Of a stretch of 64,000 nt of DNA, positions 51,447 through 62,276 are shown piece by piece (the first letter of the stretch is position 1; every line of letters begins with the position of its first letter). Both the position numbers and the translations under genes were made by a program. Source of the DNA: Piezodorus guildinii (Eukaryota > Arthropoda > Insecta > Hemiptera > Pentatomidae); the NCBI GenBank assembly GCA_023052935.1, contig CM041294.1:42803736-42867735 (forward strand). The letters run 5' to 3'. Below the pieces are notes generated by a model, which was not told the origin of the DNA, made no database searches, and saw only the letters and a program-made list of their open reading frames with translations.

Positions 51447-52679
51447 TCAAATTTCCTCACGCGATGACTGAGCTGCCGCTTCCGGTCGCCGCCATACACT
51501 CCTCCTGCTCCTATGTGCACCTCCTCGAGCGGGAACGTCCGCCTCAGTCTCCGTTTCTGCGGACTCGGACCCTCCAGATGATTCGGTTGCTGATGTCATA
51601 TGCCTCCTCTGGAACCGTCCTGGTCGTATTCTCTGAGCATTTACTTCCATGGGTTCCGGCTGGTTCACATCACGCCGCCGGTACATATAGGGGCAATTCC
51701 TTGCCATATGTCCTTCTACTCCGCACTCAAAGCACCTAGTGCGTGGACATTGAGCTACCAGATGCCCAAGCTTGCCACAACCATGGCACTTGCGGTCTTC
51801 CCGCCGCCCACTGCTTCTTGGCTTTGCTGGCCGTCGATCACCTTGCGGAGGCCTCTCTCTTCTATTCTCCCGAAAATCTCTTCTTTTCCAAGCAGGAGGG
51901 GTCCTGGGCTGATTGTACGAGACCCGTGTCCAACCGTGCTCCTCCGTCTCCATCCTAGATTCTTCCTCTCGGGCACTGGCGTCCATCAGTTCTTGAGCGC
52001 ATTCGATGAACGGGCGCTCCCTCTGAAACCCTTCTCTTTTCCCGGTTTCCTTCGCCAGCTGCACCTTTAGAATTATTGCCAAGAAATCCATCCTAAAGTG
52101 AACCTCCTCAACACTCGCGGTCTCTCTCATCTTCTCCGTTATTCGGTTAAACTTCGTAAGAAGTTCTCTCGCATACTGACCATTAGACTGCCGCGGCTTC
52201 TTAGTTTCCCTTATCAGGTGGAACACATCTTCTTCGGGGGCCCATCTTCCCCCTCCGTAGGCCTTCTTTAGTCGCTCCTTCACGACGCTCCAGGGTGTCT
52301 CCTCATCTGCTTGAATATGGTTCAGAATGCTCCTCCTCACCCTGCAAACCACTGCAGCCCTTAACGCTTCGGCATCCTCCCCGTCTAACAGGTTTTCGGG
52401 CAACTTTGAATGGATTCTCACCATCAAGCGATCGCCTCCTTTTAGAAAGTGGTTGAGCTCACCGATCTCCCCAGTGAATCTATCAAGGTCGGATGTAGCC
52501 TTTCTCAACTCCTGAGCTGTCGCCGTTTGGATCTTCACCCACTCCAGCGTCGTTCTATGCGCCTGCGCCAGTGAAACTTCCGGTAGTGGCGGTAACTCAA
52601 CTGCCGCCGCTGCCGCCTGCTGTGGCGCAGCCGGTGGGACGTTCAGAACGGCTGGCCTCAAAACCACGTTTTCAGCCAT
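51447..52679 (-). CDS. Gypsy-1 Gag
   Basis: The minus-strand ORF from ATG 52679 (MAENVVLRP) gives 410 residues; the frame is open a further 7 codons upstream but without ATG. Ala/Pro-rich start, then the helical capsid-like domain with LNHFLKGGDRLM, HIQADEETPWSVVKERLKKA and NGQYARELLTKFN, a basic Arg-rich linker, and two CCHC zinc knuckles near residues 298-311 and 316-329 (CHGCGKLGHLVAQC; CFECGVEGHMARNC), followed by an acidic/Arg tail. Gag packages the element RNA in particles. The ORF is intact and almost identical in the duplicate. It ends in TGA with the protease in the same frame behind it. Confidence 0.9.
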   Translation of the reverse strand: MAENVVLRPAVLNVPPAAPQQAAAAAVELPPLPEVSLAQAHRTTLEWVKIQTATAQELRKATSDLDRFTGEIGELNHFLKGGDRLMVRIHSKLPENLLDGEDAEALRAAVVCRVRRSILNHIQADEETPWSVVKERLKKAYGGGRWAPEEDVFHLIRETKKPRQSNGQYARELLTKFNRITEKMRETASVEEVHFRMDFLAIILKVQLAKETGKREGFQRERPFIECAQELMDASAREEESRMETEEHGWTRVSYNQPRTPPAWKRRDFRENRRERPPQGDRRPAKPRSSGRREDRKCHGCGKLGHLVAQCPRTRCFECGVEGHMARNCPYMYRRRDVNQPEPMEVNAQRIRPGRFQRRHMTSATESSGGSESAETETEADVPARGGAHRSRRSVWRRPEAAAQSSREEI

Positions 52680-52806
52680 GTTATCGGGTTTTACTGACAA
52701 GAGATTAAAAATAAAAAATAAAAATAAAATAAACTCACGTACTCTGAGAAGTAGGCAAGTACAAAAAGAAAATTAAAAAAATTACGTAGTCTGAACTTAT
52801 CTAAAA

Positions 52807-52826
52807 GTTCCCGGGTTTCGGCACCA
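52807..52826 (-). promoter_or_regulatory. primer-binding site
   Basis: Minus strand TGGTGCCGAAACCCGGGAAC begins at the last base of LTR B. TGG plus ~17 bases is the form of a PBS pairing with a tRNA 3' end (tRNA ending ...CGGCACCA). The tRNA species is not assigned. Confidence 0.75.
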
Positions 52827-53004
52827 CTTATGTGTTGTCCGAAAGATAAACTAAAAAAAAGGAATAAAGGGCATAAACAACACGCTTGATGGCTATTCAA
52901 ACACTGTCTTTATTGGTCTTTTAATCCTCTATATATACATTTCTCATGTTTACAAGAGGTGGTTTGGAATTAAGGCTGATATACTACCTTATCAGTCCTT
53001 AACT
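52826..53004 (-). repeat. LTR B, shared by two elements
   Basis: 179 bp; 5' LTR of Gypsy-1 and at the same time 3' LTR of the deleted element 53005-53691. Confidence 0.9.
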
Positions 53005-53689
53005 CCCCCCCACCAGTTTACGAACAATCCTCGTAAACTATATTAACAAAACAAAACAAAACAAAAACAGCGAAATACAAATTGCATAAGATGATACAAA
53101 AGCAAAAGAAACTAAGTTTACATAATAGAAATAAATACAAAAAAAAAAAAAACTCCTGAAACACAACACAAAGGAAAAATAAAAAATAAACACTGTGAAT
53201 AAACTGAACAGAAACACTGTCAAAGAACAACACTGGCCAAAGCTGAGGACACTCCAAGGCTAGGATGCGTCCATGGACGGGAGTTTTAATTGTTCCAAAT
53301 GAACCGTTCGCCGCTTCCGGGGTTCGCGCAAGCTCTCAATGGTGACCAAGTTATGCTCACGAATGGCAACCACGCGGAATGGGCCTTCATAACGCCGGAG
53401 TTCTTTCCCCCTATTAGTCCCCACACGCCGGTACACCACTGTTCCAATTTTTACGAGCCCCATCAGATCCCGTAGTCTGAACTTATCTAAAAGTTCCCGG
53501 GTTTCGGCACCACTTATGTGTTGTCCGAAAGATAAACTAAAAAAAAGGAATAAAGGGGCATAAACAACCCGCTTGATGGCTATTCAAACACTGTCTTTAT
53601 TGGTCTTTTAATCCTCTATATATACATTTCTCATGTTTACAAGAGGTGGTTTGGAATTAAGGCTGATATACTACCTTATCAGTCCTTAA

Positions 53690-53691
<2 letters not shown>
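53005..53691 (-). mobile_element. internally deleted gypsy unit (LTR C to LTR B)
   Basis: Between LTR B and LTR C (53512-53691, 180 bp) only ~507 bp remain: polypurine tract, 3' UTR, the last 67 codons of integrase (53260-53463, VKIGTVVYRRVG to PSMDAS), then directly the leader CGTAGTCTGAACTTATCTAA and PBS. Gag, protease, RT, RNase H and most of integrase are missing. With Gypsy-1 it forms a three-LTR tandem array. Confidence 0.88.
53512..53691 (-). repeat. LTR C (outer 5' LTR of the array)
   Basis: 180 bp, ends at (TA)n. It differs from LTR B by few bases (for example CAACCCGC for CAACACGC). Confidence 0.9.
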
Positions 53692-53736
<45 letters not shown>

Positions 53737-53760
53737 ATATATATATATATAATATATATA
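53692..53760. repeat. (TA)n tract on the other side of the array
   Basis: TA repeats with a few interruptions directly after LTR C. Confidence 0.95.
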
Positions 53761-53989
53761 TTGCTTTAAAGATATGTAAGAGGCAGTAATGATTAAAATG
53801 TCCAAGGCGTCACTGTTACAACCTCGAGTGATGCGGCGCCGATTTTAAGTTTATTCATACAAGTATTAAATTCCCACCTCTCTACTTAGTTAGGAATAAC
53901 TTGACTCATTTAGAAGTTAAACTAGCCATGATTGGACTAGGACGAAAAACAAATAATCCAATAACTATATAAATAAATGACACATTTAA

Positions 53990-54810
53990 AATGGAAGACA
54001 TAGTTGGTTGTGCTGTCTGCAGCAGACAGCAACAGCTCATGTTCAGTCTGCCAGGCGAGAGCTCCGTCTTCTCCGGAGAAAGCCACAACCATACTGAGAG
54101 CTCTCAAATGGATTAGAAGCTCAGAAAAAATGTCATGGACTATCGTGACAAACTCGTGGAGTTTTCTTACAGCCATTGACAGCCTAACACCATCTAATGT
54201 CATAATTAGAGATATAATAAATGAATGGTGGGAGACAAACATTAAGTCTAAAATTGTGATTATGATATGGGTACCATCTCACTGTGGCATTATTGGGAAC
54301 GAAAGAGCTGATCAAGCAGCTGATTAGCCAGAAAAGGAGAAGCCGTGGTGATTACTCGAATAAAAAAAACCTCAATGGAGGATTGGGTGATTAGCTATAA
54401 GAAAGTTCTGTTAAAAGAGTGGAGGACGGTTGGAGAGAGAAAACATCCAAACTAAGAACTATCAAACCCGACTGTCAAAAGTGGAGAGATAGTGCAAGAA
54501 TTTCAAGGAGAGAGAAAATAATTATATGCAGGCTAAGGATTTGGCACTGCCAGTTTACACATGGCTACTTTTTGAGACGTCTGGAATCGCCAACCTGCGA
54601 AAAATGCAATAATACTCCCTTAACTATAGAACACTTGCTAATTGAGTGCCCGCTTTTCAATGAATTAAGGAAAAAACTCAACTTAAACGGAACGAGGAAG
54701 AAAGTGTAACCAAATTATTAGAATTCACGAATCTAACAGGTTTCTACCATAGAATATAATTATTTCGACCACGCCAATGACCCTGAAGGGTAGAGGCGGA
54801 CAAACAAATA
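53990..54810 (+). pseudogene. I-clade LINE 3' end: RNase H and C-terminal CCHC domain
   Basis: From 53990 the sequence encodes a LINE RNase H: ATTILRALKWIRSSEKMSW, IVTNSWSFLTAI, IWVPSHCGIIGNERADQAAD. An extra A near 54080 (absent from the duplicate) shifts the N-terminal frame, and a stop follows ADQAAD. The motif usually read as VTDS is VTNS here, so a catalytic Asp is replaced by Asn. The next segment (54419-54709) holds the C-terminal domain RRLESPTCEKCNN, TIEHLLIEC (C-C-H-C). The 3' UTR ends GACCACGCCAATGACCCTGA AGGG..AGGCGGAC and an A-run. 5'-truncated and dead. Confidence 0.85.
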
Positions 54811-56388
54811 AAAAAAAAATGTACACTATCAAGAAAAAGAATTATTCAATATCAGTTCTCTTAATTATTTTAACCTGAATAAATCGAAATTTATAGCATA
54901 TTACGCATTACAAAAAGAAAAGTATGTTTGCCAATTATCCGTAAAATTTTAAAATCAATGATTTTAGTGATATAAAAGAATTGTATGTCTTTTATTTTAC
55001 TTTTTTATACTTCTTATTTTTATTTACTTTTGTATAAACTTTATTTCAAAAACTATTTAAATGGAAATATTAAACTTAACAAAGATGTTATAAATACGCG
55101 TCTTGTCGCAGGATAGTATGCGTAGAAATAAATGCACCCATTTAGTATTATTTTAAAGTGGAAACCCAGAAACACATTAACAAAATAAGAAAACATAATA
55201 CCGTGAGTTTCAGAAGGAATAGAATCATACAATGGTTACTGCAGTGGAGTTGATGCAGAGTCAGTAATAAAATCACATACGAACCAGAATTGGCGTAGTC
55301 CACACCGGCCACATATTATTTTTAAAAAGGAGGACTGACTAAGTATTGTTTTCATGTCAAAAAGTCATATGGGCTAGGAAATCAGCAGAATCATCAAGCA
55401 ATAAATTCGGGTATGAAAAACAGTTATATGAATGACTTTTAAGTAAAAAGTTCAGTAGAAACTGGTTTATGAATGGAAGAAATTTAAATTATTTCAAGGT
55501 TGATTCGTTGTAATTCTTGAAGCCAGGTTAAAATAATAAAAATTAATTCATTATATATATCTGGGACTAGACCCTTTAGAATAATATTACCATAAAAATT
55601 AAATAAAAACCTAAATCCTTAGAGTATAAAAACTAACAAAACAACAGAAATTACATTATATAACAATAAAATAAATTAAGAAGCAACCTCAAATAATAAT
55701 ATAGACAATTTTTACTATGATATTAAACAAAATAAAAGATGATGTCCATATATACAATACTCCATAAAAAGAAAATTTAGTGATTTTTTCTGTTTAAATA
55801 ATAAAAATAATAAACTATTTGTACTCTGATGTAAACTCGATCGAAACTTTGACGATAGAAACAATTCAGAAAATTAAATGGAAAAATATTTTTTGTTATA
55901 TATTATTTAATCGAGCAAGGACCAACCGTTATATGCTTTATTCTAATAAGATCGAATAATAACAATGAAATCACATTTTCTCAGCTTCCATTTAGTCGTG
56001 GCATATTGACACGCTCGCTCGTTGTCCCAAAAAGCTATTTCCGTATATAAAATTTGTGTCGCAGGGCCTGACGTGATTGAAGATTTATAGTGTTTTAAAG
56101 AAAAAAAAAAAGTGTAATTGTGACTACATTCTATTATATTTTAATGTTGGCGAACAATGTTATATGTACACTGCGTTGTCTACCTATAGCGTTGTTGGTG
56201 TTGCCCTCCGATAGAAACAATTGATGTGACAGTTCTCTGGTAATAAATTGAGTAGCTTAGAACCAGCATTTTGAAGCTAGATTGATTTCAATGAAAAAAG
56301 TCACCAATGTCCATATCTATTTCTGAATTAAGTTTTTATAAATTGACATAGTACATATCCCACATACCGGAATCTTTTAAGTAAATTA
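54811..56388. other. AT-rich flank, unit 1
   Basis: No gene seen. The first ~430 bp are nearly identical to the other unit; from about 55245 to the end identity to 62712-63749 falls sharply, with many one-base indels and a larger length difference near 56160-56220. Confidence 0.6.
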
Positions 56389-57948
56389 CTCCTGTACCGC
56401 GCGGGGCGGATGGCGATCATATTTAGTGCGAAGACACACGTCACATTTCCCGATGGTTTCCTGGATAGTGCGCTTCATCCCCCGCCAATAATAACGTCGC
56501 CGCAATGCACGTAACGTTTCGGTCAGACCCCGGTGGTTCGTTTTGCCCTGATGATACGCGAGCGTCACCTCCCGCTGCCGTTCCGCGTCACGGATAGTCT
56601 CAACTAACAGGGAACAGCGGACAAACGACTGGTCAACTCCGATTCGCTCCGCCCGCCACAACCGTTGGATACGCTCCCATACCACGGCGTTACCGACATA
56701 CAAGTGATGGGTCCTACCAGGTTTTGACGCGTCCGCCAACGCCCGACAGATCTGGTCCTCCCCAACGGTGGGCTGCAACCAGACAGTGACCACCGAACAA
56801 CCCTCAAAACGCTGGAAATCGATCTTAAGGAGTCCAGACGTCCTTGTCTTCCATATAATTTGGTGACGCTTGTCGTTCACAATCTCATCAAGCTCCTCCA
56901 TATCCACAGGGCGTCCCTCAGAAGAGTGTTCGTCTCCCGATGTCAGGGCCCCACCCGAACCATCCGACGCGGTAGGCTGGAGATCCTCCCCAGGAGTCCA
57001 CTCCCTCAGAAATTGGCGCACATCCCGAGAAGACTCGCCACGCTCCTCCACTGCATTCACCATCACCGCCCGCGAAAGCCAATCCGCGACAACATTGTCC
57101 TTTCCGGGTTTGTAAACAATGTCCATGTTGTACTGCCCAAGGAGCTCTTTCCAGCGCGTAACCCTTGCGGACGACTCTTTTAGCTTCCCCACCCATTGTA
57201 GAGGACGATGATCAGTATGGACCCGGAACCGCCTCCCGAAGACGTACGGCCGGAAATGATCGACGGCCCAAACAATTCCCAGGAGTTCCCGCTCCAGGGC
57301 GCTATAACGGGACTCCGCATCCGTAAGGCGCCTACTGGCGTATGCAACCGGACGCTCCCCCCGGGCACTGTCCTGAGATAGCACGGCCTCGAGAGCGTAG
57401 TCACTGGCATCCGTCGTGATAGTAAACGGCCGGTCGAAGTCAGGAAACGCCAGCACCGGATCCCGCTGTAAATGGTCAATGCACCTGCGGACCTTGTCCG
57501 CGATATCCGGGGTCATCACGATCTTACAACCTTTGCGGAGCAAATTATTAAGGGGCACAAGATATTCAGCCATTGCTGGTACAAACCGGCGATAATAATT
57601 TAAAGCACCCATCAACCGCCGTATCCCCTTAACCTCGGTTGGGATGGCCATACGCTGTAAGGCCGCCACTTTCTGAGCATCTGGCTTCACGCCCTCCGCG
57701 GAAATCGTATGGCCCAAAAAGCTAATTTCCCGACGACCCAGGGTTGACTTCTCAGGAGAAAGGCGGAGACCAAATTCCCGCATGCGATGAAACACAGCCC
57801 TGAGATGCCCAACGTGGTCCTGTTCCGTCCGACTGAAGACCAGGAGATCATCCATATAAACCTGGCACACGGATTCGTCCAGACCCCGAAGGAATTCATC
57901 CATCAACCGCTGGAATGTGATGGGAGCATTTTTCAAGCCAAAGGGCAT
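56389..57948 (-). pseudogene. Gypsy-2 pol: RT (part), RNase H, integrase N-terminus, truncated
   Basis: A 520-residue frame from ATG 57948, nearly identical to 48.9-50.5 kb but without the three deletions, so the RNase H start is intact here (FTITTDASDYALEAVLSQ). YMDD, the connection and RNase H are all readable. Translation runs into the duplication join after the integrase zinc-binding region (GKCDVCLRTKYDRHPPRAVQ), so the DD35E core and C-terminal module are missing. Confidence 0.9.
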
Positions 57949-58888
57949 CCGGGTAAATTCATAATGGCCCCTCTCGAAGGTAAACGCGGTTTGTGACGGT
58001 CCCGGGGATGCATCCCGATCTGATGATATCCCGCCTTTAAATCCAATGTGCTAAAAATTCTCGCACCACCTAACCTGTCCAAAATATCATCGAATCGCGG
58101 TAGGGGGTATTTCTCATCGACAGTATTCTCGTTTAACTTGCGGTAATCGATTACGACCCGATATTTTTCCCTCGTGTCGCCGGGTGCACTCTTCTTCTTG
58201 ACGGCCCACAACGGACTATTATAGAGAGACGTACTGTCCACGATAATGCCCTGTCGACGTAAATCGTCCAGCTCCTCCCGGATATGTCTCCGAAGAGCCT
58301 GAGGGTACCGTCTTTCTTTCACGTAAACGACTCTATCCTGCTTCAGCGGAATTTCGTGCATTGTCTTCCCCGTAGTCCCAAGGACATCGCCCTCTTTAAA
58401 GAATATATCCCCGTATTCCTCGAGAATAGCCGCTTTCCAATCCTCGACCTGATTCAGGGCCCCGATTCGCGTTGGACCGTCCCCACCCAAGCGAATACAC
58501 GCATATCGTCTCCCTCCAATTCTGATGTCCCATTGGCCATCCTTATTCCTGATCCGCGCTCCGATCATCCCTAATAGATCATTCCCTATGATCACACTAT
58601 ACTCCCTTGGCATTCTACTTACAATGTGAACGGATAAATTGCCACCCTTTCTCCCCAAGTACTTAAACTCATCTCGGATTCTCCCTCCACGCTGCAGGGC
58701 CCCCCTAGGGTAATTAGATGACATTTGCATACCTGCACCTGGAGTGCCCTCTCTCGGCCGTTCCATCTCTCTAGCGCCTCTCTGCATGCGATGGTGCTCG
58801 AGCTCCCGGTGTCCACCAGGCATGCGACTCCCTCTACGCTGATGATAGGCAGACCGCCGCTCTCTCCTCTCGCATGGTAGCTCACCAA
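57933..58888 (-). pseudogene. Gypsy-2 pol: protease and RT N-terminal half
   Basis: The protease frame (DTGSSS; same frame as gag after one TGA) closes at about 58619 because one base near 58648 is missing relative to unit 1. The neighbouring frame carries SRMPREYSVIIGNDLLGM on through WAVKKKS and YRVVIDYRKLN to 57933 without the unit-1 insertion. The one-base loss near 57990 before MPFGLKN is shared with unit 1. Confidence 0.88.
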
Positions 58889-58918
58889 CGTGCGGTTGCC
58901 ACTCTGCTGATACCCACC

Positions 58919-60151
58919 TCAAATTTCCTCACGCGATGACTGAGCTGCCGCTTCCGGTCGCCTCCATACACTCCTCCTGCTCCTATGTCCACCTCCTCGA
59001 GCGGGAACGTCCGCCTCAGTCTCCGTTTCTGCGGACTCGGACCCTCCAGATGATTCGGTTGCTGATGTCATATGCCTCCTCTGGAACCGTCCTGGTCGTA
59101 TTCTCTGAGCATTTACTTCCATGGGTTCCGGCTGGTTCACATCACGCCGCCGGTACATATAGGGGCAATTCCTTGCCATATGTCCTTCTACTCCGCACTC
59201 AAAGCACCTAGTGCGTGGACATTGAGCTACCAGATGCCCAAGCTTGCCACAACCATGGCACTTGCGGTCTTCCCGCCGCCCACTGCTTCTTGGCTTTGCT
59301 GGCCGTCGATCACCTTGCGGAGGCCTCTCTCTTCTATTCTCCCGAAAATCTCTTCTTTTCCAAGCAGGAGGGGTCCTGGGCTGATTGTACGAGACCCGTG
59401 TCCAACCGTGCTCCTCCGTCTCCATCCTAGATTCTTCCTCTCGGGCACTGGCGTCCATCAGTTCTTGAGCGCATTCGATGAACGGGCGCTCCCTCTGAAA
59501 CCCTTCTCTTTTCCCGGTTTCCTTCGCCAGCTGCACCTTTAGAATTATTGCCAAGAAATCCATCCTAAAGTGAACCTCCTCAACACTCGCGGTCTCTCTC
59601 ATCTTCTCCGTTATTCGGTTAAACTTCGTAAGAAGTTCTCTCGCATACTGACCATTAGACTGCCGCGGCTTCTTAGTTTCCCTTATCAGGTGGAACACAT
59701 CTTCTTCGGGGGCCCATCTTCCCCCTCCGTAGGCCTTCTTTAGTCGCTCCTTCACGACGCTCCAGGGTGTCTCCTCATCTGCTTGAATATGGTTCAGAAT
59801 GCTCCTCCTCACCCTGCAAACCACTGCAGCCCTTAACGCTTCGGCATCCTCCCCGTCTAACAGGTTTTCGGGCAACTTTGAATGGATTCTCACCATCAAG
59901 CGATCGCCTCCTTTTAGAAAGTGGTTGAGCTCACCGATCTCCCCAGTGAATCTATCAAGGTCGGATGTAGCCTTTCTCAACTCCTGAGCTGTCGCCGTTT
60001 GGATCTTCACCCACTCCAGCGTCGTTCTATGCGCCTGCGCCAGTGAAACTTCCGGTAGTGGCGGTAACTCAACTGCCGCCGCTGCCGCCTGCTGTGGCGC
60101 AGCCGGTGGGACGTTCAGAACGGCTGGCCTCAAAACCACGTTTTCAGCCAT
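58919..60151 (-). CDS. Gypsy-2 Gag
   Basis: A 410-residue ORF from ATG 60151, differing from the unit-1 Gag by about one residue (GGGHR for GGAHR near the C-terminus). Same capsid-like region and the same two CCHC knuckles. Intact, ending in the same TGA that separates it from the protease frame. Confidence 0.9.
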   Translation of the reverse strand: MAENVVLRPAVLNVPPAAPQQAAAAAVELPPLPEVSLAQAHRTTLEWVKIQTATAQELRKATSDLDRFTGEIGELNHFLKGGDRLMVRIHSKLPENLLDGEDAEALRAAVVCRVRRSILNHIQADEETPWSVVKERLKKAYGGGRWAPEEDVFHLIRETKKPRQSNGQYARELLTKFNRITEKMRETASVEEVHFRMDFLAIILKVQLAKETGKREGFQRERPFIECAQELMDASAREEESRMETEEHGWTRVSYNQPRTPPAWKRRDFRENRRERPPQGDRRPAKPRSSGRREDRKCHGCGKLGHLVAQCPRTRCFECGVEGHMARNCPYMYRRRDVNQPEPMEVNAQRIRPGRFQRRHMTSATESSGGSESAETETEADVPARGGGHRSRRSVWRRPEAAAQSSREEI

Positions 60152-60297
60152 GTTATCGGGTTTTACTGACAAGAGATTAAAAATAAAAAATAAAAATAAA
60201 ATAAACTCACGTACTCTGAGAAGTAGGCAAGTACAAAAAGAAAATTAAAAAAATTACGTAGTCTGAACTTATCTAAAAGTTCCCGGGTTTCGGCACC

Positions 60298-60477
60298 ACT
60301 TATGTGTTGTCCGAAAGATAAACTAAAAAAAAGGAATAAAGGGGCATAAACAACACGCTTGATGGCTATTCAAACACTGTCTTTATTGGTCTTTTAATCC
60401 TCTATATATACATTTCTCATGTTTACAAGAGGTGGTTTGGAATTAAGGCTGATATACTACCTTATCAGTCCTTAACT
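60298..60477 (-). repeat. LTR D (duplicate of LTR B)
   Basis: 180 bp, followed by polypurine tract and the deleted internal region as in unit 1; PBS at about 60279-60298. Confidence 0.9.
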
Positions 60478-61161
60478 CCCCCCCACCAGTTTACGAACAA
60501 TCCTCGTAAACTATATTAACAAAACAAAACAAAACAAAAACAGCGAAATACAAATTGCATAAGATGATACAAAAGCAAAAGAAACTAAGTTTACATAATA
60601 GAAATAAATACAAAAAAAAAAAAACTCCTGAAACACAACACAAAGGAAAAATAAAAAATAAACACTGTGAATAAACTGAACAGAAACACTGTCAAAGAAC
60701 AACACTGGCCAAAGCTGAGGACACTCCAAGGCTAGGATGCGTCCATGGACGGGAGTTTTAATTGTTCCAAATGAACCGTTCGCCGCTTCCGGGGTTCGCG
60801 CAAGCTCTCAATGGTGACCAAGTTATGCTCACGAATGGCAACCACGCGGAATGGGCCTTCATAACGCCGGAGTTCTTTCCCCCTATTAGTCCCCACACGC
60901 CGGTACACCACTGTTCCAATTTTTACGAGCCCCATCAGATCCCGTAGTCTGAACTTATCTAAAAGTTCCCGGGTTTCGGCACCACTTATGTGTTGTCCGA
61001 AAGATAAACTAAAAAAAAGGAATAAAGGGGCATAAACAACCCGCTTGATGGCTATTCAAACACTGTCTTTATTGGTCTTTTAATCCTCTATATATACATT
61101 TCTCATGTTTACAAGAGGTGGTTTGGAATTAAGGCTGATATACTACCTTATCAGTCCTTAA

Positions 61162-61163
<2 letters not shown>
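60478..61163 (-). mobile_element. internally deleted gypsy unit, duplicate copy, with LTR E
   Basis: Same structure as 53005-53691: integrase C-terminal 67 codons (60732-60935), leader, PBS, then LTR E (60984-61163). Confidence 0.88.

Positions 61164-61230
<67 letters not shown>
61164..61230. repeat. (TA)n tract
   Basis: Uninterrupted TA repeats beside LTR E; the unit-1 equivalent has interruptions. Confidence 0.95.
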
Positions 61231-61457
61231 CTTTAAAGATATGTAAGAGGCAGTAATGATTAAAATGTCCAAGGCGTCACTGTTACAACCTCGAGTGATG
61301 CGGCGCCGATTTTAAGTTTATTCATACAAGTATTAAATTCCCACCTCTCTACTTAGTTAGGAATAACTTGACTCATTTAGAAGTTAAACTAGCCATGATT
61401 GGACTAGGACGAAAAACAAATAATCCAATAACTATATAAATAAATGACACATTTAAA

Positions 61458-62276
61458 ATGGAAGACATAGTTGGTTGTGCTGTCTGCAGCAGACAGCAAC
61501 AGCTCATGTTCAGTCTGCCAGGCGAGAGCTCCGTCTTCTCCGGAGAAGCCACAACCATACTGAGAGCTCTCAAATGGATTAGAAGCTCAGAAAAAATGTC
61601 ATGGACTATCGTGACAAACTCGTGGAGTTTTCTTACAGCCATTGACAGCCTAACACCATCTAATGTCATAATTAGAGATATAATAAATGAATGGTGGGAG
61701 ACAAACATTAAGTCTAAAATTGTGATTATGATATGGGTACCATCTCACTGTGGCATTATTGGGAACGAAAGAGCTGATCAAGCAGCTGATTAGCCAGAAA
61801 AGGAGAAGCCGTGGTGATTACTCGAATAAAAAAAACCTCAATGGAGGATTGGGTGATTAGCTATAAGAAAGTTCTGTTAAAAGAGTGGAGGACGGTTGGA
61901 GAGAGAAAACATCCAAACTAAGAACTATCAAACCCGACTGTCAAAAGTGGAGAGATAGTGCAAGAATTTCAAGGAGAGAGAAAATAATTATATGCAGGCT
62001 AAGGATTTGGCACTGCCAGTTTACACATGGCTACTTTTTGAGACGTCTGGAATCGCCAACCTGCGAAAAATGCAATAATACTCCCTTAACTATAGAACAC
62101 TTGCTAATTGAGTGCCCGCTTTTCAATGAATTAAGGAAAAAACTCAACTTAAACGGAACGAGGAAGAAAGTGTAACCAAATTATTAGAATTCACGAATCT
62201 AACAGGTTTCTACCATAGAATATAATTATTTCGACCACGCCAATGACCCTGAAGGGTAGAGGCGGACAAACAAATA
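61458..62276 (+). pseudogene. I-clade LINE 3' end, duplicate copy
   Basis: The RNase H frame 61458-61793 is continuous here: EDIVGCAVCSRQQQ, LPGESSVFSGEATTILRAL, IVTNSWSFL with the same Asp-to-Asn change, WVPSHCGIIGNERADQAAD and the same stop. The C-terminal CCHC domain lies at 61885-62175 in another frame. Identical 3' UTR and A-run. Confidence 0.85.

Larger units (their letters stand above)
47663..53004 (-). mobile_element. gypsy-lineage LTR retrotransposon, long copy (Gypsy-1)
   Basis: Two 179-bp LTRs (47663-47841, 52826-53004) bound 4.98 kb encoding, on the minus strand, Gag, then protease, reverse transcriptase, RNase H and integrase. A primer-binding site next to the right LTR and a G-rich polypurine tract next to the left LTR complete it. 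The LTRs begin AGTTAAG and end CATAAGT on the coding strand instead of TG...CA, and the element sits in TATATA sequence; both are traits of the Drosophila gypsy/17.6/297 lineage. No env-like ORF lies between pol and the polypurine tract. Coding is interrupted at several places (see parts). Confidence 0.9.
48918..56388. repeat. tandem duplication, unit 1 (7.47 kb)
   Basis: Corresponds base for base to 56389-63749 with an offset of 7471-7472 in the gypsy part and about 7466 beyond the TA tract. It covers the integrase C-terminal portion to LTR C, the TA tract, the I-clade LINE end and ~1.6 kb of flank. Its left edge lies inside integrase coding sequence. Confidence 0.9.
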
